Assembly: GCA_020741375.1 (NCBI GenBank)
Contig: DYZF01000072.1
Span: 1-13,325 of the forward strand
Source of the DNA: Tessaracoccus flavescens
GTDB taxonomy: Bacteria; Actinomycetota; Actinomycetes; Propionibacteriales; Propionibacteriaceae
Reading direction: 5' to 3'
DNA: 13,325 nucleotides
Part shown: piece after piece, positions 8,629 through 13,325 of the stretch
Layout of the letters: each line of letters opens with the position of its first letter
Numbering within the stretch: the first letter of the stretch is position 1
Notes under the pieces: generated by a model
Database searches by the model: none
Seen by the model: the letters and a program-made list of their open reading frames with translations, nothing else
What the model was told of the DNA's origin: nothing
Position numbers and translations under genes: made by a program

Positions 8629-9324
8629 TCACTCAGCAGGTTGATCACAGGTGCGGTCGAAGCGAGCGGCCACCGCAGCGATATCCGCATCTGTCGCGCC
8701 CTGTCGACGCAGGAACTCGACCGCATTCGTCTCGTCCAAGAAAGATCGCAGTGCCGAGACCCGCTCTCCTAGCCACGCTTCCCACTCTTCCCCAACTTTG
8801 TGGGTCTCCTTGGGGTGTGGATTGTGCGCTTGGAAGGCATTGATCCCCTCAGCGGCCGCGACGTACCCATCGACGATATCGTCGTGGCTCCAGCCGGCAA
8901 CGAGTTGGCCGAGCGACAGCACTAGGCCGGTACGGTCGCGACCGGCGGAGCAGTGCACGATCACGGGACCGTCAGCATGGCCGACCGCTAGGAGTGCCCG
9001 AGCCACCCGGTCACCGAACATCTCAAGATATCCGGCGTAGTCAGCTGGGTGATCGAGGTAGCCCATCGGGTAGTCGAAGCCCGGGTGGTCAGGATCCTCG
9101 GTCGGGCGATGCAGGACTGTTAGGCCGTCAAGAGCAGCGGCCGACACGTTTGCGTCGCCTTTGCGGCGGACAGCGAACTCAATCTCGGACCTTAGATCGA
9201 CCACCGTGCGGTAGCCCTCTCCGAGGGCTTGGCTCCAGCCTTGCTCTGTGACCCATTCCCGTCGCCCCATACGCACCACACCGGGTGCTACCTGATGCGC
9301 GTTGACCGCTCCGTCCCAACCCAT
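8629..9324 (-). CDS. Tyrosine-protein phosphatase family protein
   Basis: A 231-aa protein with the Cys-based phosphatase loop HCSAGRDRTG. Cys125 is the nucleophile and Arg131 the phosphate-binding arginine (C-x5-R). VVDLRSEIEF (41-50) is the typical upstream strand of the Y_phosphatase3 group, which includes mycobacterial PtpB-like enzymes with protein or lipid phosphatase activity. A helical C-terminal part (DATDADIAAVAARF-like ending) resembles the UIM-like tail of that group. There is no signal peptide; secretion is not indicated. The ATG at 9324 is preceded by TAGGTT with 6-nt spacing and no usable SD, so a leaderless start is likely. G+C is visibly lower than in the fumarase. No cognate tyrosine kinase is nearby. 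Confidence 0.85.
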   Translation of the reverse strand: MGWDGAVNAHQVAPGVVRMGRREWVTEQGWSQALGEGYRTVVDLRSEIEFAVRRKGDANVSAAALDGLTVLHRPTEDPDHPGFDYPMGYLDHPADYAGYLEMFGDRVARALLAVGHADGPVIVHCSAGRDRTGLVLSLGQLVAGWSHDDIVDGYVAAAEGINAFQAHNPHPKETHKVGEEWEAWLGERVSALRSFLDETNAVEFLRRQGATDADIAAVAARFDRTCDQPAE

Positions 9325-9397
9325 GCTCCGAACCTATCTGCAGATTGCGCTCGGAACTGAGTTGGAGGGTATTGATCCGGTACTTCTGGTTCGGAGC
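9325..9397. repeat. Inverted repeat GCTCCGAACC / GGTTCGGAGC in divergent gap
   Basis: Perfect 10-bp arms at 9325-9334 and 9388-9397 with a 53-bp spacer. One arm covers the space between the phosphatase -10 box and its start codon. The 150-bp gap (9325-9474) otherwise holds only the two divergent promoters. A regulator site pair is possible; chance cannot be ruled out. Confidence 0.4.
9331..9336 (-). promoter_or_regulatory. -10 box of the phosphatase gene
   Basis: TAGGTT on the minus strand, 6 nt upstream of ATG 9324. It abuts a 10-bp palindrome ATCTGCAGAT (9336-9345). Confidence 0.45.
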
Positions 9398-9462
9398 CCG
9401 CCAGAATCTTGTCCAAAGATGAGCTCGACAGGACCCGGCCACGAGCTTAGGCATTCAACCCC

Positions 9463-9468
9463 TACTAT
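9463..9468 (+). promoter_or_regulatory. -10 box of the 113-aa gene, leaderless GTG start
   Basis: TACTAT, 6 nt, then GTG 9475, with no SD between. The ATG inside this stretch (9468) runs into a stop after three codons, so it is not a start. Confidence 0.55.
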
Positions 9469-9474
9469 GAGCGC

Positions 9475-9816
9475 GTGAACGACGACTTGTTCGATGCTGA
9501 CAAGACCTTCGAGATTCAGATGGAAGTCAGCATCCCGATAAGCATGGAAATCATGGCCACCACGTGGGAAGAGGCTGTTCAAGAAGCAATCGAAACTTGG
9601 TGGCAAACAACATCGGATGACACCTTCACGGCTCTGATGCTCAACGCACGGCCAGTTCTTGATGAGCCGGTGACTGTCCGCCAAGTCCACAACTCACTCG
9701 GCGTGGGGCAAGCCCCTGACGACACTCGCCAGCTCGCGATCGACCTCAGCGAGGACTATGAGGTGGTGGAGAACGAGTCAGGGGAACCCTATTACGTCAT
9801 CAAGCGCCGCGGGTAG
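9475..9816 (+). CDS. Unknown acidic protein, 113 aa
   Basis: I do not recognise this protein. It is soluble and acidic, without cysteines. It begins with a charged strand-like stretch (FEIQMEVSIPISMEIMA, 12-28), then a helix TWEEAVQEAIETWWQ (30-44) with an unusual Trp pair, and ends with a strand-like DYEVVENESGEPYYVIKRRG. A strand followed by 'a-t-s-W-E-E-A' recalls small plasmid- or phage-borne single-domain proteins, but no family can be named. G+C is near half in its first codons, well below the rest of the window. It is divergent from the phosphatase and shares its gap. The start is set by the TACTAT box. Real-gene status is supported by this promoter layout and the open frame, but not by homology. 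Confidence 0.55.
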   Translation: MNDDLFDADKTFEIQMEVSIPISMEIMATTWEEAVQEAIETWWQTTSDDTFTALMLNARPVLDEPVTVRQVHNSLGVGQAPDDTRQLAIDLSEDYEVVENESGEPYYVIKRRG

Positions 9817-9840
9817 AACCGGCTAATCGCCGCTTCGCCA

Positions 9841-9895
9841 CCCCAGTGCCTCTGACGCCAGCGCTGCGGACCGACGGGATCCTCCTGGACTGGGG
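9841..9895. repeat. Inverted repeat CCCCAGT / ACTGGGG
   Basis: Perfect 7-bp arms at 9841-9847 and 9889-9895 with a 41-nt spacer that contains the palindrome CAGCGCTG. It begins 25 bp after the 113-aa gene and ends 8 bp before the operator pair. It could be a weak terminator insulating the acidic-protein gene, or chance. Confidence 0.3.
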
Positions 9896-9901
9896 ACGAA
9901 A

Positions 9902-9941
9902 GATGAGAGATTTCTCATCAACTCCTGAGCGTCTCCTCATC
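9902..9941 (+). promoter_or_regulatory. Tandem operator pair upstream of the 144-aa acidic protein
   Basis: Site A1 is GATGAGA-GATT-TCTCATC (9902-9919), a perfect 7-bp inverted repeat. Site A2 is TGAGC-GTCT-CCTCA (9926-9939), the same layout with two substitutions. Centres are 22 bp apart, about two helical turns. A1 matches a site upstream of the second acidic-protein gene (12701-12715) at 14 of 15 positions. A2 lies where the -35 region would be if TTCAAT (9951-9956) is the -10, as expected for an activator. The most likely ligand is the response regulator encoded next door (inference). Confidence 0.72.
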
Positions 9942-9976
9942 GAAGAGGAGTTCAATTGCCGCTGGAGGTGAAGACA

Positions 9977-10411
9977 ATGAGCAACGCGCTGCGCACCACT
10001 GCGCTCGTCGTGGTTGCCGTCGTGCTCGGGCTGGTCCTGGGCTACACGGTCACCCAAGCGTTCTCCCGGACGGCGGAGCCGGCGGAGGATCCTGCCATCA
10101 TTGTCACCGCCGTCCCGGCCGCACCGACGCCGTCGGCCACGCCCAGCGCGTCGCCGATCGCGACGATCAGCCCCACCCCGCTGCCCACGGAAATCTCGAA
10201 GCCTCCAGCCGAGACCAACCCGCCTGCGCCCAAGCCCGCGACCACGGCACCCAAGACGGTCGCCGCCCCGAAGCCGAAGCCTGCCGCGGCCAAGAAGACC
10301 GTCTCGGCGCCGAAGCCCCAGCCCGTCTACGACGACGATGACGACGAATGGGACGACGACGATGAGTGGGACGAGCCCGACGACGACGATGAGGTCGACG
10401 ACGACGACTAG
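9977..10411 (+). CDS. Membrane-anchored protein with Asp/Trp-rich tail, 144 aa
   Basis: I do not recognise a named family. A short N terminus (MSNALR) precedes one hydrophobic helix (about 7-29), giving an N-in, C-out anchor. Residues 30-118 form an extended Pro/Ala/Thr/Ser then Pro/Lys/Ala linker suited to crossing the cell wall (APTPSATPSASP, AAPKPKPAAAKK). The tail 119-144 has 22 acidic residues of 26, with two Trp (DDDDDEWDDDDEWDE). ATG 9977 is chosen for GGAGG 8 nt upstream; an in-frame TTG at 9956 has none. It shares layout and upstream sites with the gene at 12804 on the other side of the two-component genes. Its TAG stop overlaps the regulator's stop in a shared CTAG. Likely role: a surface polyanion that binds cations or cationic molecules (inference). 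Confidence 0.85.
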   Translation: MSNALRTTALVVVAVVLGLVLGYTVTQAFSRTAEPAEDPAIIVTAVPAAPTPSATPSASPIATISPTPLPTEISKPPAETNPPAPKPATTAPKTVAAPKPKPAAAKKTVSAPKPQPVYDDDDDEWDDDDEWDEPDDDDEVDDDD

Positions 10412-11088
10412 ACCAGCCGGTATCCCATGCCGCGCACGGTCTCGAACCGGTCCTTCCCCAGCTTCCCGCGCAGGTACCGCACGTACACGTCCACGACGTT
10501 GGAGGCCGGGTCGAAATCGAAGCCCCACACGTTGCTCAGCAGCTGCTCCCGGCTCAACACCTGACCGGGGTTGCGCAGGAAGGTCTCGGCGAGCGTGAAC
10601 TCTCTGGCCGACAGGTCGATCCACTTGCCATCGACCTGCGCCCGCCGCGTCAGGAAGTCCAGCGTCAAACCGTTGTGGGTGAGCTGCGTCGAGGTCGACC
10701 CGCCCTCTCCTCCGGAGGACGACGGCGAATCCGAGCGCAAGCGGAGGCGGATTCGCGCCAACAACTCCTCGAACGAGAAGGGCTTCGGCATGTAATCGTC
10801 GGCGCCACCCTCCAGGCCGGCAACCCGGTCAGCGACCGATGACCGCGCCGTCAGCATGATCACCGGCACCGCGACGCCTTGGCCGCGGATGCGTTCGAGC
10901 ACCTCGAAACCGTCGATATCTGGGAGGCCGACGTCGAGGATCACCAGATCGAAGTTGCCGTGGACCGCCAGCGACGCGCCCTCGGAACCCGAAGAGGTGG
11001 AGTGCGAGGTGTAGCCCGCCGCCTTCAGACCCTTGGCGATGAACGCCGCAATTCTGGCTTCGTCCTCGATGATCAGAATCGTGCTCAC
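10408..11088 (-). CDS. Response regulator, OmpR/PhoB family
   Basis: A 226-aa DNA-binding regulator. The receiver domain (1-118) has the acidic pair Glu8/Asp9, phospho-acceptor Asp52 in VILDVGLPDIDG, Thr80 in MLTARSS and Lys102 in MPKPFSFEELLARI; all key residues are present. A Ser/Gly linker (119-130) leads to a winged-helix domain with LSAREFTLAETFLRNPGQVLS, the recognition helix region ASNVVDVYVRYLRGKLG and the wing FETVRGMGYRLV. The GTG start overlaps the kinase stop by 4 bp (GTGA), so expression is coupled. Its probable targets are the TGAGN-N4-NCTCA site pairs before the two flanking acidic-protein genes. OmpR-type proteins usually bind direct repeats, so the inverted symmetry of these sites deserves attention. 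Confidence 0.96.
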   Translation of the reverse strand: MSTILIIEDEARIAAFIAKGLKAAGYTSHSTSSGSEGASLAVHGNFDLVILDVGLPDIDGFEVLERIRGQGVAVPVIMLTARSSVADRVAGLEGGADDYMPKPFSFEELLARIRLRLRSDSPSSSGGEGGSTSTQLTHNGLTLDFLTRRAQVDGKWIDLSAREFTLAETFLRNPGQVLSREQLLSNVWGFDFDPASNVVDVYVRYLRGKLGKDRFETVRGMGYRLV

Positions 11089-12581
11089 GGCGTCGTCCCC
11101 TCAACTTCTGCTACGTCCTCGTCGCCGTCCGCCCCGGGCTGCGACCCCGCCGGGCTGATGGGCAGCACGATGGTGAAGGTGGACCCCTCGCCATGGACGG
11201 AATCGATCTCGAGCCGGCCGTTGTGGGCGGCGACGATGGACTCGACAATACTCAGGCCAAGGCCAGCGCCCTGGGCGCGCGACGCGGCCTCGCGGGTGCG
11301 GCCGAAACGCTCGCGGACCGTCTGCAACTGATCGGGCGCGATACCAATTCCCTGATCACGGACGAAAAGCTCCACCTCGCCGCGGTTCAGCCGCGACCCC
11401 AGGGTGACCGGCGACCCGGCCTCCGAGTACTTCACCGCGTTGGCAGCCAACTGCAGCCACGCCTGGGTGACGCGGCCGGGATCGATGAACGCCTCCGCCG
11501 CCGCGACCCGCTCCAGGCGCCACGAGCGATCGCCCAGCGCACGGGCCTTCTCCAACACCTGGTCGGTGAGGGTGGTGAGGTCGAACCATTGAGGCTGCAC
11601 AAAGTCGGATTCGGTGGATTTGGCGAGCATCAGCAGATCGTTGACCAGGACGCTCATGCGGTCCATCTCGTCGATCGCCAGATCGCGCGTCTGCGCGACA
11701 TCCGCCGGGTCGTCGACGTCGATCAGCTCCATGTGACCGCGCACCACCGTGATGGGGGTACGCAGTTCGTGGCCGACGTCGTCGAGTAGTTGACGCTGGC
11801 CCTCGACGGAGCGCTGCACGCGGTCGAGCATGCGGTTGATGGTCGCCGACAGCGCCGTCAGGTCGTCCTTGCCACGGACAGGGACCCGGGTGGTCAGATC
11901 GCGTTCGTCGATGGATTCGGCGGCCTCACGTAGTTCCTCGATGGGGCGCAGCAGCCGGCCGACGGCGAGCCACGCGGCGAAGACCACCAGCGCCATGGTG
12001 CCCAGCGCAACCAGCGCATAGACCGTCATCGTGCGTCGCAGCTCTGCTTCGGCGACGTCGCGGTCGAAAACGTGCAACAGGGCGCCGGACGCGTTCGGGT
12101 AATGCACCGGGGCTACAAGAACGTGGTAGTTGCCGGTGGAGGTACGCACCGGCTCGATCCGCATCTGCGTGCCGGTGGCCCAGGGGCGTACGTGATCGAC
12201 AAGCTCCTGATCATCCTCGGGGCGGAAGGGCACGTCGTCCGAGGCAACGAGGGCGACGGCGCTGCCCCGGAACGCCAGTTCGCCTTCCCCCTCACCGATG
12301 ACAGTGCGCGCGAGGTAGGTCTCGAGCAGTTCGTTGGGACCGCTGAAGGGCTCGCCCGTGGTGGGGTCTACACCTTCGGCCGACAGCACGCGGAGCTCAT
12401 CGCGGGCGCGTTCGAGCTGCGTCACAAGGTTGTCGGAGATCGCGCGATCTTGCACGATGGCCACGATGGCGCCAGACGTGGCCAGCGAGAGAAGGGTGAG
12501 CAGCACCATCGCCCACATGATCCGGGCACGAATGGTCACCTTCGTGGTGATGTCCTGCCCCGGGGATCTCATGAGGTTCAT
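11085..12581 (-). CDS. Sensor histidine kinase, HisKA/HATPase type
   Basis: A 498-aa membrane kinase, cognate to the coupled regulator. TM1 is about 22-44, an extracytoplasmic sensor of about 140 residues follows (45-184), TM2 is about 185-208, and HAMP is about 209-260. The dimerisation domain carries His271 in DDVGHELRTPITVV. The ATPase domain shows the N box (WLQLAANAVKYSE), G1 (VRDQGIGIAPDQ), F-like (RERFGR) and G2 (GAGLGLSIVESI), so it should be active. The C terminus is an acidic disordered tail. ATG 12581 is chosen for GAAGG 7 nt upstream; in-frame ATG 12611 and a longer frame lack a good SD. The sensor is rich in acidic residues (EGEGELAF, DDVPFRPEDDQE), which could bind cations (inference). 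The kinase precedes the regulator, the reverse of the usual order. Confidence 0.94.
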   Translation of the reverse strand: MNLMRSPGQDITTKVTIRARIMWAMVLLTLLSLATSGAIVAIVQDRAISDNLVTQLERARDELRVLSAEGVDPTTGEPFSGPNELLETYLARTVIGEGEGELAFRGSAVALVASDDVPFRPEDDQELVDHVRPWATGTQMRIEPVRTSTGNYHVLVAPVHYPNASGALLHVFDRDVAEAELRRTMTVYALVALGTMALVVFAAWLAVGRLLRPIEELREAAESIDERDLTTRVPVRGKDDLTALSATINRMLDRVQRSVEGQRQLLDDVGHELRTPITVVRGHMELIDVDDPADVAQTRDLAIDEMDRMSVLVNDLLMLAKSTESDFVQPQWFDLTTLTDQVLEKARALGDRSWRLERVAAAEAFIDPGRVTQAWLQLAANAVKYSEAGSPVTLGSRLNRGEVELFVRDQGIGIAPDQLQTVRERFGRTREAASRAQGAGLGLSIVESIVAAHNGRLEIDSVHGEGSTFTIVLPISPAGSQPGADGDEDVAEVEGTTP

Positions 12582-12803
12582 TGTGCCGCCTTCAAGCCAT
12601 AACGCTGTCATTTGCTCATCGCGCGGCCGCTCAGAAGTGGGCGAGGCGCGTGATGAGCGCAACTTTGTCGCCGAAAACTAAGCGTCCGGTGAGCCCCATC
12701 TGAGAGCTTTCTCATGTGCGCGGATGAGAAACCTCTCACCAAAAGGCCGGGGTTGGCCTCATCTTGGCTGGGTTTGATGGTGTCAACAATCAAAGGAGTC
12801 CCC
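12582..12803. promoter_or_regulatory. Divergent intergenic region between kinase and second acidic protein
   Basis: These 222 bp must hold the promoters of the kinase-regulator operon (leftwards) and the acidic-protein gene (rightwards). For the rightward gene TTGGCC (12753-12758), 17 bp, GATGGT (12776-12781) is a weak candidate, with the operator pair upstream as for an activator. For the leftward operon, TAGTTT (minus strand, about 12674-12679) could be the -10, placing site B1 near its -35; that would allow autoregulation. TTTGAT / ATCAAA form a small inverted repeat just before the RBS. All promoter calls here are tentative. Confidence 0.4.
12700..12740 (+). promoter_or_regulatory. Tandem operator pair between kinase and second acidic protein
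   Basis: Site B1 is TGAGA-GCTT-TCTCA (12701-12714) and site B2 is TGAGA-AACC-TCTCA (12725-12738), extended to GATGAGA-AACC-TCTCACC. Both have perfect 5-bp arms and a 4-bp spacer; centres are 24 bp apart. They repeat the design of the pair at 9902-9941. Position between divergent genes means one occupied pair could act on both directions. Confidence 0.75.
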
Positions 12804-13325
12804 ATGGCACTGAAGAACGCAACCGCCTGGCTCGCAGCCGCCGCGTTCGGTGTTGCGGCGGTCGCAGGAGGCGTGTTGTCCTCCATCGCGTCGCCGGTCA
12901 CCGAACCGATGCCTGCGATCACCGCCACCGCCACCCCCACCGTCGATCCCGAGGCCGCGATTGTCGTCGAGCCGATGCCCTCGGAGTCGGTGACTCTGAC
13001 CGGCGAGGTGGACCAGTGTGACGATCTAAACGCCAACGGCACGTGCGACGATGAGGAGACCCCGGCCACGCCTACGCCGACGCCGTCGGCCACCCCGTCG
13101 CCGACCCCTACCGTCACGCAGGCTCCGGCCGTGGAGAAGGCCCCCGCACCGGCCCCGGCCACCACGCAGCAGGCCGTCGCGCCGAAGAAGGCCGCCCCGG
13201 CTCCCGCACCGGCGCCGACCAAGAAGGCCACCACCAGCACCGTCAAGAAGAAGACGTCCACTCCCGTGCGCTACAGCGACGACGATGACGATGATGACGA
13301 CGACTGGGACGACGACGATGATGAT
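12804..13325 (+). CDS. Exported/anchored protein with EF-hand-like loop and poly-Asp tail (cut by window edge)
   Basis: The first 174 codons of a gene running off the right edge. An Ala-rich hydrophobic helix (about 8-28) serves as anchor or signal peptide. Residues 72-85 read CDDLNANGTCDDEE. From Asp74 this is a 12-residue EF-hand-type loop (Asp1, Asn3, Asn5, Gly6, Asp9, Glu12) with Cys72 and Cys81 bracketing most of it. A long Pro/Ala/Thr/Lys linker follows (TPTPTPSATPSPTPT, KKAAPAPAPAPTKK). The tail from 159 is nine Asp, Trp, six Asp to the window end. ATG 12804 has AAAGGAG 5 nt upstream. Architecture, tail and operators match the 144-aa protein at 9977, so the two look like diverged paralogues. 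Function unknown; calcium or other cation binding is suggested by loop and tail. Confidence 0.85.
   Translation, partial: MALKNATAWLAAAAFGVAAVAGGVLSSIASPVTEPMPAITATATPTVDPEAAIVVEPMPSESVTLTGEVDQCDDLNANGTCDDEETPATPTPTPSATPSPTPTVTQAPAVEKAPAPAPATTQQAVAPKKAAPAPAPAPTKKATTSTVKKKTSTPVRYSDDDDDDDDDWDDDDDD

Noticed and set aside
12569..12576. CTCATGAG near the kinase start as a fifth operator
   Set aside because: Half-site bases are present but the 4-bp spacer is missing, so it does not share the geometry of the four sites. The same 8-mer also appears at the GH2/MFS junction by chance.
10331..13325. Acidic tails as sequencing or assembly artefacts
   Set aside because: The tracts mix GAC, GAT, GAA and TGG codons in frame, the first ends in a proper stop, and both proteins have SDs, a membrane helix and matching operators.

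Overview
The window is dense, GC-rich bacterial DNA with Actinomycetota character: strong G/C bias at third codon positions, frequent GTG starts, and several genes whose start lies 6-7 nt after a TANNNT box with no Shine-Dalgarno (SD), as expected for leaderless transcripts. Gene content (class I fumarase, alanine/glycine:Na+ symporter, HK/RR pair with alanine/proline-rich exported proteins) fits a facultative or aerotolerant actinobacterium, possibly Propionibacteriaceae. The family placement is inference only; no rRNA or marker gene is present.

Layout. (1) 1-2258, minus strand: a cytoplasmic GH2 glycosidase translationally coupled (ATGA overlap) to an MFS transporter cut by the window edge, a small glycoside import and hydrolysis operon. 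(2) 2356-3255, plus: an alpha/beta hydrolase transcribed divergently from it. (3) 3360-4939, minus: branched-chain aminotransferase ilvE and a 139-aa unknown protein, each apparently with its own leaderless promoter. (4) 5126-8556, plus: an AGCS-family amino acid:Na+ symporter and a class I [4Fe-4S] fumarase, separated by 293 bp holding an 87-bp imperfect palindrome. A very strong 17-bp-stem terminator closes the fumarase. (5) 8629-9816: a divergent pair of visibly lower G+C, a tyrosine-phosphatase-family protein and a 113-aa unknown protein. (6) 9904-13325: a two-component system (kinase then regulator, minus strand) flanked on both sides by plus-strand genes for two similar membrane-anchored proteins with Pro/Ala/Lys linkers and Asp/Trp tails.

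The last region is the most interesting. Both flanking genes carry, upstream of the start, a tandem pair of sites of the form TGAGN-N4-NCTCA (four sites in all, 22 or 24 bp centre to centre). The best two match at 14 of 15 positions. The simplest reading is that the response regulator controls both acidic surface proteins, and perhaps itself, because one site pair lies in the divergent kinase/acidic-protein intergenic region. The second acidic protein also has a 12-residue EF-hand-like loop bracketed by two cysteines. The working model is an envelope system that responds to cations or cationic molecules (divalent metals or cationic peptides) and deploys two anionic wall-spanning proteins. The architecture and shared sites are seen directly; the signal and function are inferred.

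No RNA genes, CRISPR arrays, insertion sequences or phage genes were recognised. No gene-free stretch exceeds 300 bp; the larger gaps are described below.
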